From the NCBI GenBank assembly GCA_001804805.1, contig MHBH01000054.1, positions 1 through 64,000 of the forward strand: DNA of 64,000 nt. The letters run 5' to 3'. A program made the translations under genes and the position numbers. Source of the stretch: Lentisphaerae bacterium GWF2_49_21. GTDB taxonomy: Bacteria > Verrucomicrobiota > Lentisphaeria > Victivallales > GWF2-50-93. The notes under the pieces are model-generated. The model saw nothing but the letters and a program-made list of their open reading frames with translations. It was not told the DNA's origin and made no database searches. This document shows, piece after piece, positions 7,721 to 16,663 of the stretch. The first letter of the stretch is position 1, and each line of letters opens with the position of its first letter.

Positions 7721-8442
7721 ACGGCAAAACTGGCAACCAAAACACCTCGAATATTGCAATAATCCCCGCAAGGGGAGGAAGCAAGCGAATTCCAGGGAAA
7801 AATAAAAAGGTCTTCTGCGGGAAGCCTATGATTTCCTATTCCATTGCGGCGGCAAAGGCTTCCGGGATATTCAATAGGATAATTGTCACTACGGACTCAC
7901 AGGACATAGCCTCCATGGCCACAGGATATGGTGCCGAAGTTCCTTTCATGCGGCCGCCGGAACTTTCCGACGACCATGCCAGCACTGATGCCGTAGTACT
8001 GCATTCCCTAGACTGGATCAATGCAAACTGGGGCCAGGCCGACTATATCTGCTGCATTTATTCCACGGCACCTTTTGTAAGACCCGAATATCTGAAGGCT
8101 GGACTGGAAATTCTCGTTCGGGAAAAAGCCACATCCGCATTTTCTGTCACATCCTTCCCCTACCCGATTTTCAGGGCGTTGAAAATTGAAACCGACGGCA
8201 GGCTCAAGATGTTCTGGCCGGAGCACCGTATGACACGTTCACAGGATCTTTCCGAGGCATACCATGATGCTGGACAGTTCTACTGGGCGGACGCCAGGAA
8301 ATATGCAGCGGAACGAAAGCTCTTTTCGTCCGATGCCGTACCAGTTGTGCTGCCCCGCAAGCTGGTCCAGGACATCGACACTCCGGAAGACTGGGAACGG
8401 GCCGAAGCAATGTACAAGGTCCTTTTCGGACAGGAAAAATGA
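7717..8442 (+). CDS. pseF: Pseudaminic acid cytidylyltransferase, PseF
   Basis: A 241-residue CMP-sugar synthetase. The N-terminal CTP-binding signature IIPARGGSKRIPGKN is complete, as are the later EVPFMRPPELSDD and CCIYSTAPFV segments. It activates pseudaminic acid as CMP-Pse, the last step of the pathway. Position between the methylase and PseG/H, with 4-base overlaps on both sides, supports PseF rather than a sialic acid enzyme. A second cytidylyltransferase lies at 18948. Confidence 0.93.
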   Translation: MNGKTGNQNTSNIAIIPARGGSKRIPGKNKKVFCGKPMISYSIAAAKASGIFNRIIVTTDSQDIASMATGYGAEVPFMRPPELSDDHASTDAVVLHSLDWINANWGQADYICCIYSTAPFVRPEYLKAGLEILVREKATSAFSVTSFPYPIFRALKIETDGRLKMFWPEHRMTRSQDLSEAYHDAGQFYWADARKYAAERKLFSSDAVPVVLPRKLVQDIDTPEDWERAEAMYKVLFGQEK

Positions 8443-9956
8443 AAAAAACGCGCGCATCGAAAAAAACAGCAATTGTCATCCGCGCCGACGCATCGGTCAG
8501 GACCGGCACAGGACATGTCATGCGCTGCCTTGCATTGACTCAGGCTCTTGCCAATGCCGGGAAGAATGTCGTTTTAGCGATGGCGGAATGTCCTGAAGCG
8601 CTGACCAGGAAGATAAAGTCCAGCGGCATGTCAACCCAGAAGATAAAGTCCAGGCCCGGAAGCCTGAAGGACGCCGAGGAAACTGCAAAGTTCGCAGCAA
8701 GGAAGAATGCTACATGGGTAGTTGTCGACGGATATATCTTCTCCGACAAGTACCAGGACGCCCTCAAGAAGGCTGGGCTGCGGTTACTGTTCATTGATGA
8801 CTTCGGCCACTGTCCCAGCTATCCATCGGACATAATCCTCAATCAGAACCTTTATGCCGGCACGCATTTCTATCCAGAGACGGCGCCGTTCACCAGGATA
8901 CTTCTCGGAACGCAGTATGTCCTCCTGCGCAATGAGTTTTCACCATATTCCAATTGGAGGAGGCAGGTTCCAGAGAAGGCATCGAAGCTGCTGGTCACGC
9001 TAGGAGGAAGCGATCCGGACAACACTACTCTTAAGATAATAAGAGGGATCAAAGCCTCGAAACTGGGACTGGAGGTCAAGATCGTCGCTGGAGGCGCCAA
9101 TCCTCATCTGAAATCCTTGGAAAAGGAAATCAAAAAATCTCCAAATCTCCAGATTCTTAAAAATGTCTCCAACATGCCTGAGCTGATGGCATGGGCTGAT
9201 ATCGTGATCACCAGCGGCGGAAGCACATGCTGGGAGACATGCTTCATGGGCCTGCCTAACATCATCATATACTGCGCGGACAACCAGAAGCCTATAGCGC
9301 TCAGTCTTGATGAAGCCGGAGCCGCTATCAATCTCGGCCAAAACAGCGAGCTTGTGGAGAAGAAGTTCATCTCAACTCTGAAATCCCTGGCAAACGACTT
9401 CGAAGCCCGCAGCAGGATGTCAGAGAAAGGCCGCCTGCTCGTGGATGGCAGGGGCGCAGACAGGATTATCTACGCGATGGGCGGCCTTTTCCTGAGGAAG
9501 GCGTCTAAGGACGACTGCAAGTTCATATGGGAGCTTTCAAATTCCAAGCCGGTGCGCGATGTCTCCTTCACCAGGGATCCGATTCCATGGGATCATCACA
9601 AGGGGTGGTTTGACAGGACGCTCGCCGACAAGAACTGCTTTTTTTGCATAGCTGAGACAGCCGGAGGAAAACCTGCAGGACAGGTTAGGTTCAGGATGAA
9701 CGGCCCTGATGCTGTGATATCCACCAGCCTTGCGCTAGAGTTCAGAGGGAAGGGATATGGGAGCATACTCATATTCGAGGCGTCAAACGCGCTTTTCAGC
9801 AGCACCGGGGTAAAGACCGTGCATGCCTATATCAAGAATGAGAACAAGGGTTCCTTGAAGTCGTTCCAGAAGGCCGGATTCAGGCAGACGGATCTCGACA
9901 GGTTCGCGCTGGAAAAGGAATCACTGCACCTTATAATGGAGAAACCTGCGGAATGA
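8439..9956 (+). CDS. pseG: PseG-PseH fusion: UDP-sugar hydrolase plus N-acetyltransferase
   Basis: A 505-residue bifunctional protein. Residues 1 to about 340 are PseG, a GT-B-like UDP-sugar hydrolase: IRADASVRTGTGHVMRCLAL near the N terminus and TSGGSTCWETCFMGLP near residue 265. Residues from about 345 to the end are a GNAT domain (LRKASKDDCKFIWELSNSK, then FRGKGYGSILIFEA as the acetyl-CoA loop) corresponding to PseH. The protein would 4-N-acetylate the amino sugar and then release UDP. The two activities are separate proteins in Helicobacter and Campylobacter. A lysine-rich N-terminal extension precedes the core. It overlaps both neighbours by 4 bases. Confidence 0.93.
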   Translation: MKKTRASKKTAIVIRADASVRTGTGHVMRCLALTQALANAGKNVVLAMAECPEALTRKIKSSGMSTQKIKSRPGSLKDAEETAKFAARKNATWVVVDGYIFSDKYQDALKKAGLRLLFIDDFGHCPSYPSDIILNQNLYAGTHFYPETAPFTRILLGTQYVLLRNEFSPYSNWRRQVPEKASKLLVTLGGSDPDNTTLKIIRGIKASKLGLEVKIVAGGANPHLKSLEKEIKKSPNLQILKNVSNMPELMAWADIVITSGGSTCWETCFMGLPNIIIYCADNQKPIALSLDEAGAAINLGQNSELVEKKFISTLKSLANDFEARSRMSEKGRLLVDGRGADRIIYAMGGLFLRKASKDDCKFIWELSNSKPVRDVSFTRDPIPWDHHKGWFDRTLADKNCFFCIAETAGGKPAGQVRFRMNGPDAVISTSLALEFRGKGYGSILIFEASNALFSSTGVKTVHAYIKNENKGSLKSFQKAGFRQTDLDRFALEKESLHLIMEKPAE

Positions 9957-11002
9957 GCTGCTGCATAAAAATCGGCAGGCGCGTGATCGGCTCCGGCCAT
10001 CCCGCCTACATCATCGCGGAAATATCCGCGAACCATGGGCATAAGTTCGAGAAGGCCGTCGAGATCATCGGGGCCGCAAAGGATGCCGGCGCAGATGCCG
10101 TGAAGCTCCAGACCTACACTCCTGACACCATCACTATCGACTGTGACAACGAATATTTCATGATTAAGGGGACCATTTGGAAGGGAAAGAACCTCTATAA
10201 GCTATATGGTGAGGCGTATACCCCATGGGAATGGCAGCCTAAACTCAAGAAGATCGCCGATAAGCTGAAAATAGATCTATTCTCGACGCCATTTGATCCC
10301 GCTTCAGTAGATTTCCTCAGGAAAATGAATGTTCCTGCATTCAAGGTCGCTTCTTTCGAACTCGTCGACATCCCCCTGATCAGGAAGATAGCCCGGGCCG
10401 GCAAGCCGGTAATCATGTCTACAGGGATGGCGACCATGCCCGAGATCTGCGACGCGGTGAAGGCTGCCAGAGCGGAAGGAAACAACCAGCTTGCGCTTTT
10501 GAAATGCACCAGCGAATATCCTGCGGATCCCAACGACATGAATCTCAGGACAATCCCTGACATGAAAAGGAAATTCGGTACAGTTGTCGGGCTTTCCGAC
10601 CACACCCTCGGAATAGCCGCATCGGTTGCGGCAGTGACGCTGGGTGCAAATATTATCGAGAAGCATGTGACCCTTTCCAGGAAGGAGCCTGGCCCTGACA
10701 GTTCGTTCTCGCTGGAGCCTTCGGAGCTGGAGGAGCTCGTGAAGGAGATCAGGACAGCCGAATCAGCTCTTGGGAAAGTGAGCTATACTTTCACCAGCAA
10801 GGAGAAAGCGACAAGGATATTCAGACGTTCGCTATTCGTTATAAAGGATATTGGCAAGGGAGAGCCTTTCACCGGCGAGAATGTAAGGTCCATAAGGCCA
10901 GGACATGGACTGCCTCCAAAATATTTTGACATGGTCATCGGCAGGAAGGCATCCTGCTCCATATCCCGAGGCACACCGTTAAGTAGAAAGATGATAGGGT
11001 AA
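9953..11002 (+). CDS. pseI: Pseudaminic acid synthase, PseI
   Basis: A 349-residue NeuB-family enzyme that condenses the trideoxy hexose with phosphoenolpyruvate. The TIM-barrel part carries IIAEISANHGHKFEKA, FSTPFDP, KVASFELVDIPLI and GLSDHTLG, with IIEKH downstream; the C-terminal 65 residues are the SAF antifreeze-like domain (GENVRSIRPGHGLPPKY). The SFEL and GYGE/GEAYTPWEWQ region fits PseI more than sialic acid synthase, as does its place directly behind PseG-H. It completes the pathway in this window. Confidence 0.94.
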   Translation: MSCCIKIGRRVIGSGHPAYIIAEISANHGHKFEKAVEIIGAAKDAGADAVKLQTYTPDTITIDCDNEYFMIKGTIWKGKNLYKLYGEAYTPWEWQPKLKKIADKLKIDLFSTPFDPASVDFLRKMNVPAFKVASFELVDIPLIRKIARAGKPVIMSTGMATMPEICDAVKAARAEGNNQLALLKCTSEYPADPNDMNLRTIPDMKRKFGTVVGLSDHTLGIAASVAAVTLGANIIEKHVTLSRKEPGPDSSFSLEPSELEELVKEIRTAESALGKVSYTFTSKEKATRIFRRSLFVIKDIGKGEPFTGENVRSIRPGHGLPPKYFDMVIGRKASCSISRGTPLSRKMIG

Positions 11003-11005
11003 AAA

Positions 11006-11941
11006 ATGATAGAAATTGTAAACGACTACAAGAAGGCTTCCTTTGGGGGTTCCATCAAGAATGCGATTTCCTTTTCTTCTAAGCTTGGGGAGATGGCGAT
11101 GCGTGTAAGCAGGAACAAGCTTGATGCAAGATACGATTCCCAGATCAGGAAGCACATCGAAAAGATGAATTCCGGGAAATTCCGTATTTTCCGCCATATA
11201 TACATCGAAACCATCAACAGGTGCAACGGGGGATGCAGGTTCTGCCATGCAAACAGATTTACCGACAAGAGGGAAATGGAGCTGATGGACGAGGGTCTGC
11301 TGGAAAAGATCCTCAAGGAACTGAAGGAAATGGAATTCAAGGGCTGGATCTCGTTCCACAGGAACAACGAACCTTTCCTCGACAAGAGAATTTTTGATTT
11401 TGTAAAAATGATGCGGGAGTCAATGCCAGATGCATTGATAAACATCCATTCAAACGGGACTCTGCTCAACATCGAAAAGATATATAGGATCATGCCACAT
11501 CTTTCATTCCTCAACATCAACAATTACAATGACAAGCTCGAGCTTCATGACAACATCAGGGAGACCGTAGAGCACTTCAACAGGACAAATGAATTTGACG
11601 GCCTGATAAAGGTCTGCCTCAGGAAAGAAAATGAAATTCTCCTTAACAGGGCTTCTTCCGCCCCCAACAGGAAAATGGGATATACCATGAAATCTCCATG
11701 CCTGTATCCGTTTGAACAGTTGAATGTCTGCTCCAATGGGAATATTTCCATCTGCTGCAACGATGCGTTCGAGGATGTTGTTCTCGGGAATGCAGGAGAA
11801 CAGACGCTTGAAGAGATCTGGCACGGCGAAAAGTTCAAGGATATAAGGGATAAGATGCTGATGGACAGGAACTTGATAAAAATATGCGGAAAATGCGACA
11901 TAATAACTCCGCCGACCAGGAATCCCAATGAGAACGACTGA
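11006..11941 (+). CDS. Radical SAM protein with SPASM-like C terminus
   Basis: A 311-residue radical SAM enzyme. The 4Fe-4S cluster cysteines are C73-x3-C77-x2-C80 (CNGGCRFC). A C-terminal set of cysteines (CLYP..., ICCNDAF, CGKCD) should hold an auxiliary cluster, as in SPASM proteins. It begins 3 bases after pseI, suggesting cotranscription, and overlaps the next gene by 14 bases. Members of this type in glycan loci may modify sugars or lipid-linked intermediates, but the substrate cannot be deduced. Confidence 0.88.
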   Translation: MIEIVNDYKKASFGGSIKNAISFSSKLGEMAMRVSRNKLDARYDSQIRKHIEKMNSGKFRIFRHIYIETINRCNGGCRFCHANRFTDKREMELMDEGLLEKILKELKEMEFKGWISFHRNNEPFLDKRIFDFVKMMRESMPDALINIHSNGTLLNIEKIYRIMPHLSFLNINNYNDKLELHDNIRETVEHFNRTNEFDGLIKVCLRKENEILLNRASSAPNRKMGYTMKSPCLYPFEQLNVCSNGNISICCNDAFEDVVLGNAGEQTLEEIWHGEKFKDIRDKMLMDRNLIKICGKCDIITPPTRNPNEND

Positions 11942-13013
11942 GATTATTGCCGCCGGCGGCGACATTGGAGGGGCGATGGCCCTTCTGCCTGTTCTTCGTG
12001 AACTTGACAGGAGAAAAATCGGATTCAGCCTTGTCGACCATGGCATAATCTCCGGAAAATCGGGAAGTGGATGGGAAACCATCACCGAAGAGGAGAGCTT
12101 CTCCTGTTTTGAATCTGGAAAAGCAGGCGTTCTTATCTTCACGACCAGCGTGAAAGACGACTTCCCCCTGAAACTTGCGAGATTCGCTAGAGGTCACGGC
12201 TCAAAGGTCTTCTCCCTTCTTGACAACTGGATGAACTACCGCTACAGGATGGAAATTGATGCCGGAGGATTTTTCCAGCCCGACATGTTCTTTGTCATGG
12301 ATGAATATGCCAGGCAGGAATCTATAAAGGACGGCTTCGATGAAAAAACTGTCGTTGTAACCGGACAGCCTGCCATTGCAGGCCTGAAGGACGAATATGC
12401 CGCATGGCTTTCAAAAGGGGAGGTGATTTTCCGGGACTCGTCAAAGATCAACATGGTTTTCATATCCGAGCCGGTGGAACAGGACAATGGAAAATCAGCC
12501 GCTGACAATCCAAATTTCAGAGGCTACACCGAAAAGACTGCCCTGAAAGCACTATTTGAATCGCTTGAAGGCCTTGCTGGCAAATACAGTCTTTCCATCA
12601 TTCCCCATCCCCGAGAAGACAAGCTCCAACTTGAATCCTTCATCAATGAATTTTCAGGCGGCTCTGATATAAGGATGGGGTCAGGGATCAGTGGAAGAAA
12701 CGCTGTTTTTTCAGCTGATATTGTAATCGGGATGGCATCGATACTCCTTTATGAAGCATGGCTTATCGGAAAGCCCGTTGCAAGCCTGCAACCATGTCTT
12801 AGAAGACCGCATCTCCGCTTCCTCAATCAGGAAGGAATATTATTTTTAGATGTTGAATTGCCAAAAATAAATAATATTTTAAAAAAATGGTTGCAGAATT
12901 TCAAGAAAACAGGCTTCCCTTCGGAAATAAGGGGTGAAGCCGAACTCCACTCCCATTCGGCAGATTATATTGCCGATATATTATCCAACCATCTAAACAG
13001 AAGAATCACATGA
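11928..13013 (+). CDS. GT-B-fold glycosyltransferase-like protein
   Basis: A 361-residue protein with two Rossmann-like halves. The first begins IIAAGGDIGGAMALLPVLREL. The second has LSIIPHPRED at about residue 222 and ADIVIGMASILLYEAWLIGKPV, the pattern of the C-terminal domain of capsule/CDP-glycerol-type transferases and UDP-GlcNAc epimerase-fold proteins. No signature fixes the donor or acceptor. It overlaps both neighbours. Best described as a GT-B-like glycan enzyme of unknown specificity. Confidence 0.7.
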   Translation: MRTTEIIAAGGDIGGAMALLPVLRELDRRKIGFSLVDHGIISGKSGSGWETITEEESFSCFESGKAGVLIFTTSVKDDFPLKLARFARGHGSKVFSLLDNWMNYRYRMEIDAGGFFQPDMFFVMDEYARQESIKDGFDEKTVVVTGQPAIAGLKDEYAAWLSKGEVIFRDSSKINMVFISEPVEQDNGKSAADNPNFRGYTEKTALKALFESLEGLAGKYSLSIIPHPREDKLQLESFINEFSGGSDIRMGSGISGRNAVFSADIVIGMASILLYEAWLIGKPVASLQPCLRRPHLRFLNQEGILFLDVELPKINNILKKWLQNFKKTGFPSEIRGEAELHSHSADYIADILSNHLNRRIT

Positions 13014-14317
13014 AACTTGCTATAAATGGTGGCAAAACCGTAAGAAAAAAACCTTTCCCCGGATACAGGGTGATTGGTAAAGAAGAGAAAAAGGCTGTCT
13101 GCCGTGTCATTGATTCAGGAATCCTGTCGAGATATCTAGGCTGCTGGCATGACGATTTCTACGGCGGTCCTGAAGTACGAATGTTGGAGAAGGAATGGGC
13201 CGAATACTTCGGCATCAGGCATGCTATTTCAGTGAATTCCTGCACCTCAGGCCTATATTGCGCCGTCGGCGCGGTCGGCACAGAACCAGGAGAGGAGATA
13301 ATTGTCTCCCCTTACACAATGTCCGCCTCGGCAACAGCTGCACTTATATACAATGCCATTCCTGTATTTGCCGACATAGAGGAGGATTATTACTGCCTCG
13401 AGCCTGAATCCGTTGAATCGAAGATAACTTCAAGAACCCGCGGGATAATCATCGTTGACATATTCGGCCAGCCTTTCAACCGCGATAAAATCAAGGCTAT
13501 CGCCAGAAAGCATGGACTTTACGTAATTGAGGACGCAGCCCAGGCGCCAGGAGCGAAATTCGCAAACCGCCATGCCGGAACTCTAGGAGATATCGGAGTT
13601 TTCTCCCTGAATTATCACAAGCACATCCATACTGGGGAAGGAGGAATTGTCGTGACAGACAACGATGATCTCGCTGAAAGGGTCAGGCTCATACGGAACC
13701 ATGCGGAATCCGTGGTGGCCGCCAAGAAAGAAAAGAACCTTGTTAATATGCTGGGGTTCAACTACAGGATGACCGAGCTTGAAGCGGCGGTCGGCAGATG
13801 CCAGATCAGGAAACTCAGGGGACTCCTAGATGCACGGCTTGAGAACTGCTGCTACATTGAAGAGCATTTGAAGGGAATACCTGCAATAACGCCCCCCGCG
13901 ATCAGGAAGAACTGTGTCCACTCATTCTATGTCCATCCTTTTAAGTTCAACAGTGAAATTGCCGGTATTTCCCGGGAATCATACATAAATGCCGTCAAGG
14001 CTGAGCTTCCAGAGACCGAGTTCAGGGAAAACCACGGTCCGCTCCTGTCCTGTGGATATGTAAAACCTCTTTATCTCCAGCCACTTTATCAGAAGCAGAT
14101 TGCCTTCGGTTCAAAAGGCTATCCATTCAAAGCTCCTTTCTATAAAGGAAAAACTGATTATAGAAAAGGGTTATGCCCTGTTACTGAAAGAATGCATTAC
14201 AAAGAGCTTTTTTCGCATGAGTTCATGCTGCCGAGCATGAGCAAATCCGACATTGATGATGTCATTAGCGCATTTTACAAGGTCTGGGAGAACCGCCATG
14301 AAATCAAAAACGGCTGA
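13010..14317 (+). CDS. DegT/DnrJ/EryC1/StrS sugar aminotransferase
   Basis: A 435-residue PLP enzyme. The N-terminal GKTVRKKPFPGYRVIGKEE start, VNSCTSGLYCAVGA cofactor loop and NYHKHIHTGEGG lysine motif are typical of the sugar 3- or 4-aminotransferase family. It is longer than PseC because of an extended C-terminal half (VKPLYLQPLYQKQIAFGSKG to LCPVTERMHY). The sugar is unknown; no matching dehydratase is adjacent, so it probably draws on a keto sugar from elsewhere. It contains a palindrome copy at 13553-13563. Confidence 0.9.
   Translation: MKLAINGGKTVRKKPFPGYRVIGKEEKKAVCRVIDSGILSRYLGCWHDDFYGGPEVRMLEKEWAEYFGIRHAISVNSCTSGLYCAVGAVGTEPGEEIIVSPYTMSASATAALIYNAIPVFADIEEDYYCLEPESVESKITSRTRGIIIVDIFGQPFNRDKIKAIARKHGLYVIEDAAQAPGAKFANRHAGTLGDIGVFSLNYHKHIHTGEGGIVVTDNDDLAERVRLIRNHAESVVAAKKEKNLVNMLGFNYRMTELEAAVGRCQIRKLRGLLDARLENCCYIEEHLKGIPAITPPAIRKNCVHSFYVHPFKFNSEIAGISRESYINAVKAELPETEFRENHGPLLSCGYVKPLYLQPLYQKQIAFGSKGYPFKAPFYKGKTDYRKGLCPVTERMHYKELFSHEFMLPSMSKSDIDDVISAFYKVWENRHEIKNG
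13553..13563. repeat. GCGAANTTCGC palindrome, site 2
   Basis: GCGAAATTCGC inside the aminotransferase gene, read as GAKFAN. Confidence 0.7.
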
Positions 14318-14945
14318 TAGCCTGAACTACAGGACTCTTTTCTCAAAATCGAATGAAATCTATGATGCCGCGTCCAGGAGGAAAGCCTGCAAGACGTATC
14401 ACTCGTTATGGACTACCAAGAGCGGTCAATACCACAGGTTTTCTGAAATCCTGCATTTTATCGACAACATGGACTGTTCCATACTTGATATAGGCTGCGG
14501 CAATGGAAGGCTGGTGGAATTTCTCAATTACAATGGCTTTACCGGCAAATACACGGGAGTTGATATAAACAGCAATCTTTTAAAGGAAGCGCGCCATGAT
14601 TTCCCCGGACAGGAATTTGTCAACGCCGATTTCTTCAAAAAGAGAATCCCCCTCCATGATTATGTTGTCATGAGCGGAACCCTCAATGCAAATTTTGGGC
14701 AGGACATGGACTTCGTATTCAACTTTATTAGGAGGATGCATGAGCTTTCAAGGAAGAAGTCCGTCTTTAATGCGATAACCGAATATGTGAATTTCAAGGA
14801 AAAGGAGATGTATTATATCAATCCAGCCGCCCTCATAGAATACACCGTCAGAAACCTCAGCCCTAAATTTGAAATAAGGCATTCGTTCGTCCCATACAAT
14901 TTCACAATGTGCATCCATAAGAACATCAAATGGATACCGTTTTAA
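14298..14945 (+). CDS. Class I SAM-dependent methyltransferase
   Basis: A 215-residue protein with the SAM-binding motif SILDIGCGNGRLVEFL and the following acidic residue in YTGVDIN. The ATG at 14298 has GGAG 9 bases upstream and gives a sensible N terminus; an earlier in-frame ATG (14253) would overlap the aminotransferase by 65 bases. Probably methylates a sugar or lipid-linked glycan, from context only. Confidence 0.82.
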   Translation: MKSKTADSLNYRTLFSKSNEIYDAASRRKACKTYHSLWTTKSGQYHRFSEILHFIDNMDCSILDIGCGNGRLVEFLNYNGFTGKYTGVDINSNLLKEARHDFPGQEFVNADFFKKRIPLHDYVVMSGTLNANFGQDMDFVFNFIRRMHELSRKKSVFNAITEYVNFKEKEMYYINPAALIEYTVRNLSPKFEIRHSFVPYNFTMCIHKNIKWIPF

Positions 14946-14972
14946 AATTAACTTATCACAGAACTTATAATC

Positions 14973-16661
14973 ATGAATAACAAATCATCCAGTGTTTTCC
15001 TTCTTGTCAGGGTTCCTGAAATAGAATACGGCATAAAGACCGGTGATGTCAGAACCAGCGCAAGATCGGCTATTGTCATACCCCTCGGATTTGCCAGCCT
15101 TGCCTCAACAATCAGGGAAAAGACCGATTACAAGGTGAAGGCGGTCGATCTCTACGCGGAGCTGTTTGACAAGCTTGAAGATCTTAGGAACAAGGAAGAA
15201 TCAGAAACCCTCAGATTGATAACCGAAAGTCTTTTTGAATATATTGGGATGCACAAGCCTTCTGTCATAGGTTTTTCAGCCCTCTATATCTTCCAGCACA
15301 AACTGGTAAAAGAGATATGCATGGCGGTAAGAGGGAGATATCCGGACATAAGGATATATGTCGGAGGCTATCCTACCATATCTCCGGAAATGATATTCAA
15401 TGACATGGATGGGTGCTGTGATGTCATATTCATTGGAGAGGCGGAAAATACAGTTGTAAAAGTCCTCGAGGCCGAAAACTCCGGCGCATCCCTCGGCCAG
15501 ATAAACGGGATTGCATTCAAAGACGACAAGGGGGTGCATGTCGTGCACACCCTCGACCTCGTCCAGGATTTAAATTCATTCCCCCTGCCCGCATATGACA
15601 TGCTCCCGCTTGAAAAATACACATCAATAATAGGCCGCAGGGAATTTCCCATAATGACTTCAAGGAGTTGCCCGTTCGACTGCAGCTTCTGCTCCTCCTT
15701 CCTTTATTCCGGGAGGAAGATGAGATTCAGATCCGCCGCCTCGCTGATGGAGGAGATAAGGATTCTGAAAGACCGGTTCGGAGCCGAATTCCTATGGATC
15801 CGCGATGATAATTTCAATGTGAATAAGGAACACGCCAAGGGTTTCCTGCGCAGTCTCATATCAAATAATCTTTTAATGCCCTGGTGTGATTCGAGCTCCT
15901 TCAATGCAAACAGCATCGATGAGGAACTGCTTGATCTCTGCAAGGAGACCCTCTGCAAGGAAATCATTATCGCAGTGGAGTCCGGCTCGCAGAGGGTTCT
16001 CAAGGAAATAATGAAAAAACGCGTCGACCTGGATCATGTGAAAAAAATGGTGGCGCACACGAGAAAGCTGAAACTTCCCGTGACAATCTACTTTGTCGTC
16101 GGCAATCCGGGCGAAACAAAAGAAGAGATACATGAAACCATAGCTTACGCCGGCGAACTCAAGGCGGATCATTATGTGTTCTCGATAGCCACTCCGTTCC
16201 CGGGCACAAGATACCATAAGGTTGCAATTGAAAAAGGATATCTCTCAGATAATCCTGACTACATTTTGACCCTGAAATATATGGGGTCTGTAATGGATAC
16301 GGAGAATTTTACGGCGGAATGGCTCAAGGACACGCAATATGATGCGAACATAAGGCTGAATTTCCTGGAGAACAGAAAAGTCCTGTCATCAGATAAGGAA
16401 CTTATGCTGGAAGGCCTCGCCAGGTATTCAGCAACATATCTACAGTATAATTTCCATGCTGTGGCCAGGCTCCTGGAAGGATATCTGAACATGAGGGTTG
16501 GAAACGTGGAAAAAGGCGGGAGGATCTTCGACAACGTTGAAAACATGCTCAAGAACAAGACCATTTCCGATTCCTACTCGAAATATTTCCTCTGGGATAC
16601 CCCTGCCACAAATGCATATAATAAATGGCTGGCTGAAAAGAAAGGACGGGGCGGCAAATAA
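14973..16661 (+). CDS. B12-binding radical SAM protein (BchE-like architecture)
   Basis: A 562-residue enzyme. The N-terminal third is a cobalamin-binding domain (IGFSALYIFQHK, then YVGGYPTISPEMI, with GEAE at its end). The radical SAM cluster motif is C233-x3-C237-x2-C240 (CPFDCSFC), followed by IRDDNFNVNKEHAKG and a VESGSQRVLKEIMKKR strand. Such proteins methylate unreactive carbons or rearrange substrates. Its place in a glycan operon suggests C-methylation or radical chemistry on a sugar. It starts 27 bases after the methyltransferase. Confidence 0.9.
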   Translation: MNNKSSSVFLLVRVPEIEYGIKTGDVRTSARSAIVIPLGFASLASTIREKTDYKVKAVDLYAELFDKLEDLRNKEESETLRLITESLFEYIGMHKPSVIGFSALYIFQHKLVKEICMAVRGRYPDIRIYVGGYPTISPEMIFNDMDGCCDVIFIGEAENTVVKVLEAENSGASLGQINGIAFKDDKGVHVVHTLDLVQDLNSFPLPAYDMLPLEKYTSIIGRREFPIMTSRSCPFDCSFCSSFLYSGRKMRFRSAASLMEEIRILKDRFGAEFLWIRDDNFNVNKEHAKGFLRSLISNNLLMPWCDSSSFNANSIDEELLDLCKETLCKEIIIAVESGSQRVLKEIMKKRVDLDHVKKMVAHTRKLKLPVTIYFVVGNPGETKEEIHETIAYAGELKADHYVFSIATPFPGTRYHKVAIEKGYLSDNPDYILTLKYMGSVMDTENFTAEWLKDTQYDANIRLNFLENRKVLSSDKELMLEGLARYSATYLQYNFHAVARLLEGYLNMRVGNVEKGGRIFDNVENMLKNKTISDSYSKYFLWDTPATNAYNKWLAEKKGRGGK

Positions 16662-16663
16662 AG

